From the NCBI RefSeq assembly GCF_016950255.1, contig NZ_JACGFN010000001.1:1302001-1366000 (forward strand): DNA of 64,000 nucleotides. The letters run 5' to 3'. A program made the position numbers and the translations under genes. The DNA comes from Pectobacterium brasiliense. Its GTDB lineage: Bacteria > Pseudomonadota > Gammaproteobacteria > Enterobacterales > Enterobacteriaceae. The notes beneath the pieces are model-generated. The model saw nothing but the letters and a program-made list of their open reading frames with translations, searched no databases and was not told the origin of the DNA. Shown piece after piece: positions 1-10,140 of this stretch; the stretch's first letter is position 1; every line of letters begins with the position of its first letter.

Positions 1-508
1 GCCAACCGGTAATCAGATAGTTATCACCTGGCGCTCTTTTATCCCCTTCAAGGCAAAACGACGTGTAGGAGATGATGATGCCGTCGAGGATTTCGCGCAG
101 GGTCATCATCGCCGGAATATTGGCCGAGACTTTGCTGCGCAGCGGACGCAATACCTCACTGACCAGTTCCGTACGCGGATACTCGCGGCCCGCGTCGTAA
201 ATCAGCTGGCGCAGGGATTCGATTTTTCCCTCTTTCAACCGTTGCAACATGCTTTCCTGCAGGGCAAGCCAATTATTTGTTCGACGCGTGCCTGGGCGAG
301 CCAGCAGCGGTTTCACCTGGCTGACCGGGACCCCTTTTTTCACCCAGTCGAGAATTTTTAACGCCTGTTGGACATCGTCATCGCTGTACAACCGGTGGCC
401 ACCCTCTGTGCGCATCGGTTTGAGCAGGCCGTAACGACTCTGCCAGGCGCGGAGCGTCGTCGCATTTATCCCACAAAGCCGGGAAAATTCACCGATGGAG
501 TAAGACAT
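1..508 (-). CDS. MerR-family regulator, MlrA/BluR-like (3' end cut by window edge)
   Basis: About 169 residues are visible from the ATG at 508; the C-terminus lies beyond base 1. The N-terminus is a MerR winged-helix DNA-binding domain with the signature TLRAWQSRYGLLKPMRTEGGHR, shared (from family knowledge) with E. coli MlrA and BluR. The following part (LDGIIISYTSFCLEGDK) matches the helical region at the start of their effector domain, which resembles a B12-binding domain but in MlrA has lost cobalamin binding. Such proteins act as cytoplasmic regulators of curli/biofilm (MlrA) or of blue-light-linked genes (BluR). It is not possible to decide between the two from the fragment. It is transcribed divergently from nothing obvious; the next gene (panE-like) is on the same strand upstream. 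Confidence 0.8.
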   Translation of the reverse strand, partial: MSYSIGEFSRLCGINATTLRAWQSRYGLLKPMRTEGGHRLYSDDDVQQALKILDWVKKGVPVSQVKPLLARPGTRRTNNWLALQESMLQRLKEGKIESLRQLIYDAGREYPRTELVSEVLRPLRSKVSANIPAMMTLREILDGIIISYTSFCLEGDKRAPGDNYLITGW

Positions 509-606
509 GTACTCAGCCTGATAGTAAACAATGCTCTCAATATACTACGAATAACGTCAGGTTGAATGACGGCGTTGTCTTACAAACACGCCTACCGTTC
601 ACGGAA

Positions 607-1497
607 TCAACCCGGCCCTTCGCTCCCTGCCGCCAGCAGCGGGACCAGAACATCGCTAATAGGCGTAGGAATACCCCGCGCACGACCATAACGTTGTACC
701 ACACCGTTGCGGATATCCCATTCCAGCGGGCGGTTAGCCTGTCGGTCTGCAAGAATTGACGTGCCTAAATCCGCAGGCGCACGCTGAAAATTATCCACGA
801 TTTCCTGCGCAACCCCATCATCCAGCGCAGCCCCCTCGGCACGAGCTACCGCAAGACACTCGCGCAAATAGGCCAGAGCCAGCTCAGTAACATCGCCGCG
901 TGAGAACATACCGGCACGGCGATTAGCAAGCACCATCAAGCCTGCGACCGCATTTTGCAACAGTTTGCGCCATGCGACAGATAAAAAATCCGCGGACAGC
1001 TCAACTGCGCAGCGTGTACCACTGAGCGCCTCAGCGACGCATTTTGCTTGCGGTACATCCGGCAGCGTCAGACGCGGTTTGGCGCGCAGCCAGACTGAAG
1101 CATCCGGCTCGCGCTGAGCCGGAAACCAGACCACTGAAGGCAACACCGTTGCGCCATTGACCCAAGGTTCAAGTTGGGTTTTCTGCTCGACGCCATTTTG
1201 CAGAGCACAGACCACCGTATTTTCATCGCATAACGCATTCAGCCACTCGGCGCTGTCGACGTTTTGGGTGGTTTTCACCGCGACAAACACCAGATCGAAT
1301 GGATGGCTGATAGCCACCGGATTGCTCAATACCGGGCCCGGCACCACAATTTCACCATCATCGTGACGCAGAACTAATTGCGGATGCGCAGTGCGTCCGC
1401 AAAGGACTGGCGTACGGTTAACGTCATGCAGTACAGCGGCAATAGTAGTACCGATTGCCCCCGGCCCAAGAAGAGCAATAGTGGGATGATCTGACAT
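607..1497 (-). CDS. 2-dehydropantoate 2-reductase family protein (PanE/ApbA-like)
   Basis: This 296-residue protein starts with a Rossmann dinucleotide-binding loop (ALLGPGAIGTTIAA) and has the family's catalytic lysine motif in WRKLLQNAVAGLMVL and a C-terminal EWDIRNGVVQRYG segment. These are hallmarks of ketopantoate reductases, which reduce 2-dehydropantoate to pantoate with NADPH in pantothenate and CoA synthesis. Enterobacteria often carry a second PanE paralogue, so this may be a paralogue acting on another 2-keto acid. The start at 1497 is chosen because an AGGAG lies 8 bases upstream; the open frame extends 20 codons further upstream from a GTG without a good ribosome site. Confidence 0.85.
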   Translation of the reverse strand: MSDHPTIALLGPGAIGTTIAAVLHDVNRTPVLCGRTAHPQLVLRHDDGEIVVPGPVLSNPVAISHPFDLVFVAVKTTQNVDSAEWLNALCDENTVVCALQNGVEQKTQLEPWVNGATVLPSVVWFPAQREPDASVWLRAKPRLTLPDVPQAKCVAEALSGTRCAVELSADFLSVAWRKLLQNAVAGLMVLANRRAGMFSRGDVTELALAYLRECLAVARAEGAALDDGVAQEIVDNFQRAPADLGTSILADRQANRPLEWDIRNGVVQRYGRARGIPTPISDVLVPLLAAGSEGPG

Positions 1498-1787
1498 CTT
1501 GTGTTCTCCTGATTTGATTAACCCATCATCAGTGTGCCGACGGCAATCACCGGGCACACCCGCATTTTCTCCGCGTTATCGATCTCGGTAAATAGCATCA
1601 TTCACTTTTAGAGATCTTCCGACATCCTGACCACATGCCTCTGAAAAGATCGCTATGCGGAAAACACGATTCGCTCCGCACCCGCTCATCAGCGGTGAAG
1701 ATCCTGTTGCGAAGCGCTTTGTTAAGCCCTAACGTGAGCACTATTCTTCACCCGTTGGGTATTCATTACTTTGATTGACGAGGGAAA

Positions 1788-2123
1788 ATGGAACGCTTGT
1801 TTGTCTACGGGACGCTGCGCCCAGGCCACGAAAATGCCTATATTCTGGAAAACATCGGTGGAGAATGGCTGCCGGGTGATGTGGCTGGCACATTTTATGA
1901 GAGTGGCTGGGGCGCTGCCGAGGGGTTCCCAGGGCTCGTATTGGACGATCACGGGCCGCGCGTCAGCGGTTATCTATTTTTATCTGACAATCTTGAAGCG
2001 CACTGGCCAATGCTGGATGAGTTTGAAGAGGGTTACGATCGCGTTGAGGTTATGGTTACTACAGCGGAAAACCAGCAGGTTACGGCATGGGTTTATCAGT
2101 TGCAGCCACAGACAGGCCAGTAG
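1788..2123 (+). CDS. Gamma-glutamylcyclotransferase-like (AIG2/YtfP-type) protein
   Basis: The 111-residue protein begins with RLFVYGTLRPGHENA, the YGTLR loop typical of the gamma-glutamylcyclotransferase fold, and contains the conserved acidic region LDEFEEGYDR with the catalytic-type glutamate. Members of the fold remove gamma-glutamyl groups as 5-oxoproline; the exact substrate of this short YtfP-like branch is unknown. It stands alone, preceded by a 290-base spacer and followed by a terminator for the opposite strand. Confidence 0.85.
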   Translation: MERLFVYGTLRPGHENAYILENIGGEWLPGDVAGTFYESGWGAAEGFPGLVLDDHGPRVSGYLFLSDNLEAHWPMLDEFEEGYDRVEVMVTTAENQQVTAWVYQLQPQTGQ

Positions 2124-2168
2124 CGTTACAAATCAAATACCCCCATCGCCCTGCCCCAGCCAAATTGA

Positions 2169-2200
2169 AAAATCCCGCTTACGGCTACCTAAGCGGGACG
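2169..2200 (-). terminator. Intrinsic terminator behind ymjA
   Basis: Perfect 8-bp stem (TCCCGCTT at 2173-2180 with AAGCGGGA at 2191-2198), followed on the minus strand by TTTTT. It lies 50 bases beyond the stop codon of the YmjA-like gene. Confidence 0.65.
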
Positions 2201-2250
2201 CGACCATCACAACCTCAATGTTGCTTGTTTCCAAACGCCCTTAACAAGCG

Positions 2251-2496
2251 TTATTCATTGCCCCATTGATTCAGGAACGTCGCGATCTCATCAATACGAA
2301 ACGCGTCGATCCCAGCTTCACTGGCCATCTCTTTCTGCGCCTCTTCACTGATCTCTTCGTTATTCATTAAGCGGGTGATCAGCAGTTGGAAATAATGCGC
2401 CAGAGCGTCACGTTCTGACTCGCTCACCGGCTTTTCAGATTCCGTCGCATACTCATCCGTGATGTCATAAAATTTAAGCGGTATTTCATTGTTCAT
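2251..2496 (-). CDS. ymjA: YmjA family protein (DUF2543)
   Basis: An 81-residue acidic soluble protein closely resembling E. coli YmjA along its whole length ([15 protein letters not shown] near the start, [20 protein letters not shown] in the middle, FLNQWGNE at the end). No function is known for the family. The start at 2496 follows a GGGGA ribosome site; an upstream in-frame start at 2562 would add 22 residues not found in the family. Confidence 0.85.
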   Translation of the reverse strand: MNNEIPLKFYDITDEYATESEKPVSESERDALAHYFQLLITRLMNNEEISEEAQKEMASEAGIDAFRIDEIATFLNQWGNE

Positions 2497-2948
2497 CAGT
2501 CGTCCCCAAGGGTTAAGGTCTATGCCGTTGATGCCTGCATCATCTGACCTGAATAATACCATTCTTATGTCATTTTTCTGTCATCCGTGTGGGACAAGGA
2601 ACTAAACGAGGACCGTTTTAGCCTCTTAGGCGCGAAAGGCAGGGTGAGCTTTTCGTTTTAGCCTTACCATAAGGTTATGCAGTCAATCGAAACTAACTAA
2701 TTGAATTATAAATTTAAATATAGCTTTATAAGGGATACCGCAACAGCACCAATTCGCACCGTACACCAGGTCATGAAGATGGCTCATGTCTATTGAAATT
2801 AAATCACTTTTACTCACTCAATGACTCTGGCATAAATTGTGCAGTATTATAGACAATATGAAACCTGCAAAATTATAAGACCTGAAAACCTTGGAAAAAC
2901 AAGCAATAAATTCAGGTTTTATATCAAGAATTAGGATGCAAGACCGCG
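2497..2948. other. Intergenic region upstream of mesX
   Basis: 452 bases, strongly AT-rich towards the mesX side. It must hold the promoters of ymjA (minus) and mesX (plus). An 11-bp direct repeat CGTTTTAGCCT occurs at 2614-2624 and 2654-2664. I see no clear MetJ box (AGACGTCT tandem) or MetR box. No gene is visible. Confidence 0.5.
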
Positions 2949-3926
2949 ATGAATAAGAATTTTGCCTTTACGATTAAGAACACGTGTTTCGATGAAAATT
3001 ATAACCCCTCCGAAAACACGCGTATCACGACCAACTTTGCGAATCTGGCGAGAGGAAAAAACCGCCAAGAGAACTTGCGCAACGCCTTAACGATGATTGA
3101 CAATCGTTTCAATTCCCTGGCGAGTTGGGATAACCCCAAAGGGGATCGCTATTCTGTCGAACTTGATATCATTTCCGTTGAGGTTGATATAGAAGGCAAT
3201 GGCGACAGCTTCCCCGTTATTGAAATACTGAAAACCAATATTGTTGATAAAAAAACTAACGAGCGCATTGAAGGCATTGTAGGAAATAACTTCTCCTCCT
3301 ACGTGCGAGATTATGATTTTAGCGTCTTGCTGTCAGATCATAATAAGAATCACCCCGGATTTAGCACCCCCGATAACTTTGGCGATCTGCATGGCAATCT
3401 ATTTAAATGCTTCGTAAATTCAGATTGTTACAAAGAGAACTTTAGTAAATCGCCAGTTATCTGCCTGAGTGTTTCAAGTAAAAACACCTATCATCGGACT
3501 GGCAATCAGCACCCTGTATTAGGCGTCGAATATCAGCAAGATGAATATTCATTGACCGATCAATACTTCCATAAAATGGGATTGCAGGCTCGCTATTTTA
3601 TGCCGCCAAATAGCGTCGCGCCTTTAGCTTTCTATTTTTCTGGTGACTTACTGAGTGATTACACGAATCTTGAGCTGATCAGCACCATCGCCACGATGGA
3701 GACTTTTCAAAAGATTTACCGACCTGAGATTTACAATGCCAATTCTCCGGCAGGCCAATGCTATCAGCCAAGCCTGAATCATCAGGATCATTCATTCACT
3801 CAAATTGTTTACGATAGAGAAGAACGTAGCCTGTTGGCTATCGAGCAGGGAAAGTTTACTGAGAAAAACTTCATCAAACCATACCAAGCTATTCTTGAGC
3901 AATGGTCTGCTAATTACGTTCTTTGA
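2949..3926 (+). CDS. mesX: MesX (DUF1852), partner of folate-independent methionine synthase
   Basis: The 325-residue soluble protein is recognised as DUF1852 by its N-terminus (FAFTIKNTCFDENY) and its fixed position directly before a core-MetE gene. From established work on folate-independent methionine synthases, MesD needs MesX and oxygen to make methionine from homocysteine with a methyl donor that is not methylfolate; the exact role of MesX is unresolved. The stop is 30 bases before mesD, so the two are probably one operon. Base composition is lower in GC than most of the window, which could indicate transfer. Assignment rests on recognition plus synteny, not on a search. Confidence 0.8.
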   Translation: MNKNFAFTIKNTCFDENYNPSENTRITTNFANLARGKNRQENLRNALTMIDNRFNSLASWDNPKGDRYSVELDIISVEVDIEGNGDSFPVIEILKTNIVDKKTNERIEGIVGNNFSSYVRDYDFSVLLSDHNKNHPGFSTPDNFGDLHGNLFKCFVNSDCYKENFSKSPVICLSVSSKNTYHRTGNQHPVLGVEYQQDEYSLTDQYFHKMGLQARYFMPPNSVAPLAFYFSGDLLSDYTNLELISTIATMETFQKIYRPEIYNANSPAGQCYQPSLNHQDHSFTQIVYDREERSLLAIEQGKFTEKNFIKPYQAILEQWSANYVL

Positions 3927-3956
3927 TTAACCAAACACACAAGGTCACCGATTATT

Positions 3957-4988
3957 ATGAAAATATTATTACCCACCTCCACTGCTGGCAGCTTACCGAA
4001 ACCTTCTTGGCTGGCGCAGCCTGAGACACTTTGGTCCCCTTGGAAATTGCAAGGCGAGGAACTGATTGAGGGCAAACAAGATGCGTTGCGTTTGAGTCTG
4101 GCGGATCAGCAACAGGCAGGCATTGATATTGTCAGCGATGGTGAGCAAACGCGCCAACATTTTGTCACGACGTTTATTGAGCATCTCAGCGGTGTTGATT
4201 TCGAGAAACGTGAGATCGTTAAAATTCGTAATCGCTATGACGCGAGTGTACCGACAGTCATTGGTGCGGTGGTTCGCCAGAAGCCCGTTTTTGTTGAAGA
4301 CGCCAAATTTTTACGTCAGCAAACCACGCAACCCATTAAATGGGCACTGCCTGGCCCAATGACGATGATCGATACGCTCTATGATAGCCACTATAAAAGT
4401 CGCGAAAAACTCGCCTGGGAATTCGCCAAAATTCTTAATCAAGAAGCCAAAGAGTTAGAGGCTGCGGGTGTCGACATTATTCAATTTGATGAACCCGCCT
4501 TTAATGTGTTTTTTGATGAGGTGAATGATTGGGGAATTGCCGCTTTAGAACGAGCCGTTGAAGGGCTTAAATGTGAAACTGCGGTACATATTTGCTATGG
4601 CTATGGCATCAAAGCTAATACCGATTGGAAAAAGACGCTGGGGTCCGAGTGGCGTCAATATGAAGAAATTTTCCCTAAACTGCAAAAATCGGCTATCGAT
4701 ATCATTTCACTGGAATGTCAGAACTCTCGTGTTCCAATGGATCTTATTGAACTCATTCGCGGTAAAAAAGTGATGGTAGGTGCCATTGACGTGGCAACCA
4801 ATACCATTGAGACGCCAGAGGAAGTCGCTGATACGTTACGAAAAGCCCTTCAGTTTGTGGATGCTGACAAACTCTATCCGTCCACCAACTGTGGCATGAC
4901 CCCTTTATCTCGTCGCATCGCAAGAGGCAAACTCAATGCGTTAAGTGCCGGCGCGGCAATCGTCCGAAAAGAACTCTTGGCTAAATAA
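3957..4988 (+). CDS. mesD: Folate-independent methionine synthase MesD (core-MetE)
   Basis: At 343 residues this corresponds only to the C-terminal catalytic half of cobalamin-independent methionine synthase MetE; the N-terminal folate-binding half is missing. The zinc/homocysteine ligands of MetE are all present: His211 and Cys213 (HICYG), Glu253 (LECQNS) and Cys312 (TNCGM), with the FDEPAF loop upstream. It should transfer a methyl group to homocysteine in the cytoplasm. The neighbouring DUF1852 gene places it in the MesD class rather than in the MesA-C classes. A hairpin terminator follows 60 bases after the stop. Confidence 0.85.
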   Translation: MKILLPTSTAGSLPKPSWLAQPETLWSPWKLQGEELIEGKQDALRLSLADQQQAGIDIVSDGEQTRQHFVTTFIEHLSGVDFEKREIVKIRNRYDASVPTVIGAVVRQKPVFVEDAKFLRQQTTQPIKWALPGPMTMIDTLYDSHYKSREKLAWEFAKILNQEAKELEAAGVDIIQFDEPAFNVFFDEVNDWGIAALERAVEGLKCETAVHICYGYGIKANTDWKKTLGSEWRQYEEIFPKLQKSAIDIISLECQNSRVPMDLIELIRGKKVMVGAIDVATNTIETPEEVADTLRKALQFVDADKLYPSTNCGMTPLSRRIARGKLNALSAGAAIVRKELLAK

Positions 4989-5048
4989 CGTCGCCATATA
5001 GATCGCTTGAAGCAGGTTCAGCCCGAGTTGAGTGATACATAAGCCTTA

Positions 5049-5076
5049 ATGAAAAGCCCGTAAGGGCTTTTCATCT
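5049..5076. terminator. Bidirectional hairpin between mesD and yaiL
   Basis: Perfect stem GAAAAGCCC (5051-5059) / GGGCTTTTC (5064-5072) with a GTAA loop, lying between the convergent mesD and yaiL genes. The A/T arms flanking the stem suit termination on both strands, though the T-run is short. Confidence 0.6.
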
Positions 5077-5100
5077 ATATACGCATCGGCAAAACGTTAA

Positions 5101-5640
5101 TTACCACATTAAATCATCAGGCACTTTAAAATCAGCGTACGGATCGTCTTCGTCTTGCTCTTCCTGACTCAGCGCACTATTTAATACAATACTACTCGCA
5201 TCTCGCTGCGCAATTTTATCGGCTACGATCGCGGGAATAATTGCGTATTCGTTCTCACCGCTGCTATCAATCACCAAACGAGCAATGGCGAGGCGACCGC
5301 TAATCAGCTGAGCCTGAGTCAGCTTATCCACCGTTATTTTTTTAATTAAATTATTATCTGTGAAGTTAAAACCAATATCGCCTTTTGCAATATTGATCCT
5401 GTTCATTTCAATAAGCTGCTTCACCTGAGCTTTATACTCTTTAGATAAAGCAGCTTGTTTTTGTTGTTCGCTTAGCTGTTTATCACGCTCAAGCTGTGCT
5501 TTTTTATTTTCTTCCACAGCCTCTCTTGCTTCACGAGCCTGAACGCGTGATTTCTTCGCCGTTCTTTGGACTTTGGCCATTTTTTTGCTGGTCACTAATC
5601 CCGCTTTTAGCATCTGCTCTTGTAAGGTGAGCTTTGTCAT
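5101..5640 (-). CDS. yaiL: YaiL family protein (DUF2058)
   Basis: A 179-residue protein with the family opening MTKLTLQEQMLKAGLV, a lysine/glutamine-rich probably coiled-coil segment (residues about 20-75) and a conserved C-terminal half ending in ADFKVPDDLMW. E. coli YaiL has been listed as a nucleoprotein/polynucleotide-associated protein, but its function is not settled. The basic N-terminal half fits nucleic-acid contact. It is convergent with mesD. Confidence 0.85.
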   Translation of the reverse strand: MTKLTLQEQMLKAGLVTSKKMAKVQRTAKKSRVQAREAREAVEENKKAQLERDKQLSEQQKQAALSKEYKAQVKQLIEMNRINIAKGDIGFNFTDNNLIKKITVDKLTQAQLISGRLAIARLVIDSSGENEYAIIPAIVADKIAQRDASSIVLNSALSQEEQDEDDPYADFKVPDDLMW

Positions 5641-5819
5641 CTTCGTTCCTAAACCCGTTGAATAATATGTGGGATTATACCTGTAATTTTTGAGGCTGCA
5701 CCAGGTTGCAGGATCCGATCGCGGTGTGGGGTGAGTTTGGAGGGGGCTAGCAGAAACAATGCCGAAATTCTGCTTATGAATGGCGCAGAGATTTCGGCAC
5801 AGGAACAGTCCGAATGATG

Positions 5820-6302
5820 TCAGACCTTGAGCAGTTTCGCCGTGGCATCGATGTCTATCTCATCTTCCGAGAAGATTAACGTCGTTCCCTGGAAGGTGGT
5901 GATCGCCAGTTTTTTCAGCGAGCGCATTTCACCCGGCTTAGCGGTTGATTTCGGCCTGATACTATTCATCAGGATCCCCACAGACAGCACCACATTTTCT
6001 TTATCAATGCCAGTGTCGGCGGGCACTTCTTCGCTGTAAACCAGATAAGACTTGATCGACGTAAGCTTAAGGCGCTCACCCGCGATATAGATGTATTTGC
6101 TTTCCGGCACCACTTTCACAGCATAAGCTGACAACCCCTTGTTATTCGTGGTGGGTTCGAAAGTGACCTCCGCATCTTTCTTAATCAGATCAGGATTGGC
6201 GACCTTAATCACATGAAAATAACGGTTATCGCCGTTTTCATCTTTGATAAATCCAAAACCTTTATCTTTAAACCAGGTTGTGATCGTTCCGTTCATCGCC
6301 AT
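5820..6302 (-). CDS. Cold-shock-domain protein with C-terminal extension
   Basis: Residues about 3-65 form a cold-shock (OB-fold) domain, with the RNP1-like motif KGFGFIKDE and an RNP2-like YFHVIKV, which normally bind single-stranded RNA or DNA. The remaining ~95 residues (including GERLKLTSIKSYLVY and TTFQGTTLIFSEDEIDID) are unlike CspA-type proteins, which end after about 70 residues, and I do not recognise the domain. The start at 6302 follows an AGG five bases upstream; a second ATG two codons later is possible. It stands alone. Confidence 0.75.
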   Translation of the reverse strand: MAMNGTITTWFKDKGFGFIKDENGDNRYFHVIKVANPDLIKKDAEVTFEPTTNNKGLSAYAVKVVPESKYIYIAGERLKLTSIKSYLVYSEEVPADTGIDKENVVLSVGILMNSIRPKSTAKPGEMRSLKKLAITTFQGTTLIFSEDEIDIDATAKLLKV

Positions 6303-6864
6303 TGTCGCCTACTTAATCGTTTATCTGCTCAGTTTTTGCAGCGCGCAGTGTAAAACACAATGCCTGCGCAGACTACGTCTTTGGGTTAAGTTTTGATGAT
6401 AAATGTCTGCTCAGCCAGGGAGCATCCAAAATTTGACACAACGCTCGGTTAGTAATGAGCACTTTGGCATGCGACTGTCAGAAACCCTTGCTTCAACACC
6501 AAAAAAAGTGGCAAGGAACCCTTGATTGCTACTACAACTGTAAGTTAGATACCTCTTTCTAAGAGGGCTATTTTTTCAATAGCTTCGAGTCTAAAGCCAC
6601 CAAGATAGGTGTGAAGTAAACGATTTAGATCTTTGCGATTCAAGCAGATAAGATAAATAATCTCAACCAGATATAAATTTAGAAATCCTACTTAAGGAAA
6701 TTTAAGTATTTTTCCCATTACAATACATTGCCTTGGCATGACACCATCACATACTCAGAAAATGCTGGATAATCTTTTACTTTTCATAGTATTGTTCGAT
6801 TGGCAGGTACGAAGGCATGCCATTTATTCAACGACACGCCTGTATTATCATCAAAAAAAGGTGA
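6303..6864. other. AT-rich intergenic region
   Basis: 562 bases without a convincing gene. A weak terminator-like hairpin on the plus strand (CCTCTT 6552-6557, AAGAGG 6561-6566, then TTTTTT at 6571-6576) has no gene in front of it; it could end a small RNA or be a relic. The ORF reading through 6738-6944 is antisense to the lipoprotein gene and not supported. Confidence 0.4.
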
Positions 6865-7473
6865 CTAAATCACAGCCGCACCTTTCGTATACCAGGGTTG
6901 TTGTCCCAAACAGTTTTTTACATCTAAGATTTCCACATGCTTAAGCTTTTTCTTCCCTATACTGTCGTCAATAATCTGATAAATCCTAAGATATTTTCCT
7001 GTTTCAAGATTCTGATTTTCAAAGTCAACCGTAACATAATAGAATGCACCGGATTGAGGTTTAAAAGTAATTACGCTCTCAGACACAGTTGCTTTAGGTG
7101 AAAAGAAGTTTTTACTACCTGTTTCCCCAGTGTAGATTACTCTTATAGCAAGATTATCATTAGCACTGACCCAGAACTCCTGACTACCTTTTCCCATTCC
7201 TTCAGCTTCAGGAACACCTATTTTTTTACTGTCAGAAAACGAACTTCCGCCAAAAATAACTCGCGGTACAAAACCATTATTTTTTGAATATAAATCAATA
7301 CAATCTTTGGTTTCTGGATAGACCCTAACTTGATTAAAGCCAATATTAAATGCAATTCCAGATTTTTTGTTCCCTGAATAATCCGTTAAGCTTCTATTAT
7401 AGTCGCGCACTGTAGAAAGTGTTGAGCAACCTGTTAATAATAAAACCCCAACTAATCCCATCAAAAATTTCAA
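6865..7473 (-). CDS. Putative lipoprotein, function unknown
   Basis: A 202-residue protein with a type II signal peptide: a hydrophobic start and the lipobox LLTGC with Cys16 as lipid anchor. No Lys/Arg pair precedes the hydrophobic stretch apart from Lys2. The mature part is rich in beta-prone segments and shows no motif I recognise; it contains two cysteines (DCIDLY and KNCLGQQ) that might form a disulfide in the periplasm. The start codon is TTG at 7473, chosen because AGGAG lies eight bases upstream. Gene and flanks are AT-rich compared with the rest of the window, which suggests horizontal origin. It stands alone between two long non-coding stretches. Confidence 0.65.
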   Translation of the reverse strand: MKFLMGLVGVLLLTGCSTLSTVRDYNRSLTDYSGNKKSGIAFNIGFNQVRVYPETKDCIDLYSKNNGFVPRVIFGGSSFSDSKKIGVPEAEGMGKGSQEFWVSANDNLAIRVIYTGETGSKNFFSPKATVSESVITFKPQSGAFYYVTVDFENQNLETGKYLRIYQIIDDSIGKKKLKHVEILDVKNCLGQQPWYTKGAAVI

Positions 7474-7979
7474 TTGAAATACTCCTGTTTAAAATTAATG
7501 CTATCCTGCTCATCACACTGCCTTTCTCTATCGGGACCAAACCCGTGTTCCCCATCAGCACCTTCTTTTTTGAAACATAATATATCAGAGGGAAGTATCT
7601 CCGAATGAGATGATACTCTAATCTATGCATAGTGAATGGTTGAACAGCTATTCATTCTATTTTTGATTTAGGCTATATACTGCAATGATTTTTCTTCCCC
7701 AATTGCAAGCACATTCACCTTTTCGGCATAGTCCGCAATCGTATATAGCTTTGTTACTGCACCAAACGAAGGAAACGAACAGTCACCAGTAGCAGAAAGT
7801 GCCACGTAATGCGGCAATTGCAGTACTACAAAAATAGTTTTATGCCTCAGTGAGCGTGGCTTTAACACTATTATCACGATTACAGAGGCATAGGACGCCC
7901 TCACATTGAGGACATACGTGGCTATAAAATATCAATGCCACGATCCACAAATGAATGCAAAACAACGTGCCAAGGCTAT
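7474..7979. other. Intergenic region, possible gene remnant
   Basis: 506 bases. One short frame on the minus strand (7668-7904) gives 78 residues; its second half reads plausibly protein-like (GAVTKLYTIADYAEKVNVLA), but there is no convincing start and no family I recognise. It may be the tail of a decayed gene. Nothing else is visible. Confidence 0.3.
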
Positions 7980-9428
<1,449 letters not shown>

Positions 9429-9618
9429 TTATCAATGCTGATTATTTATCGATGGTGATTCTTTAATGTCGTGGTTCTGCCTGACGTTGCTTTGATTCAA
9501 CACGACCCGAATGGCGGAAATTCTAGAGGAAAAGAGAGGGTATGAACAGAAATAAGGAACCGGTTGCATATCCGGTACAAGCGGGTCTGGCGGCGTAGCC
9601 CCCCCGCCCCGGACAGCG

Positions 9619-10074
9619 TTATTTTTTCGTTTTCTGAGGCGCTTTTCGCGTGGCTGACTTGCTCGTTTTATCGCGCATCTGGCTCTTTCGATGCGTGGTC
9701 TCCACGAGTTTCCTGAACGTCGGACACTCCATATGCGATGGCGCAGAACAGTCGGCAACGTGCCGCAACGTGTCGCGCAATATCGTCAATTCATGGATTT
9801 GCCGATCGATGTCGTCGGCCTTCTGATGCAGCGCAGTGCGGGGCAAGTCCGGCATCCCATCCTTGTTAAACATGCCAGCGATTTCTTGCAATGAGAACCC
9901 CGCGGATTTCCCCATCGTAATCAACCTGAGTTGCAGCAGCACGTCGGCAGGAAACTGCCGCCGAAGCCCATGGCGGGACACCGAAGCAATTAGCCCAATT
10001 TCCTCGTAATAACGCAGCGCCGAAGGCTTGATTCCACTCTTCTCCGCGATTTCGCCTATATCCAGAAATTTCAT
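9619..10074 (-). CDS. MerR-family regulator with CX7C loop
   Basis: A 151-residue MerR protein. Residues 4-45 are the DNA-binding winged helix (IGEIAEKSGIKPSALRYYEEIGLI), residues ~75-105 the dimerisation helix, and Cys109 and Cys117 form a CX7C loop (CSAPSHMEC). CueR uses a CX7C loop to bind copper, but here the loop differs and several non-metal MerR branches also carry it, so the signal is uncertain. The tail after residue 125 is very basic. The start at 10074 is chosen because the fold begins there; upstream codons overlap the divergent promoter. It is divergent from the MFS pump at 10141 and probably controls it. Confidence 0.85.
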   Translation of the reverse strand: MKFLDIGEIAEKSGIKPSALRYYEEIGLIASVSRHGLRRQFPADVLLQLRLITMGKSAGFSLQEIAGMFNKDGMPDLPRTALHQKADDIDRQIHELTILRDTLRHVADCSAPSHMECPTFRKLVETTHRKSQMRDKTSKSATRKAPQKTKK

Positions 10075-10076
10075 GC

Positions 10077-10107
10077 TTGACCTCAAGTCGACTTTAACTT
10101 GTAGCAT
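10077..10107 (+). promoter_or_regulatory. MerR-type promoter/operator of the MFS gene
   Basis: A -35 element TTGACC (10077-10082) and a -10 element TAGCAT (10102-10107) are separated by 19 bp, the abnormally long spacer typical of promoters activated by MerR proteins. The dyad CAAGT-N8-ACTTG (10084-10088 and 10097-10101) lies in the spacer. This predicts that the divergent MerR protein twists the promoter to switch on the pump. Confidence 0.65.
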
Positions 10108-10140
10108 GCTCTGGAACCCACATTCTGACAAGGATAAAAA

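Noticed and set aside
6738..6944. 68-codon plus-strand frame
   Set aside because: It overlaps the lipoprotein 3' end antisense and shows no protein-like pattern.
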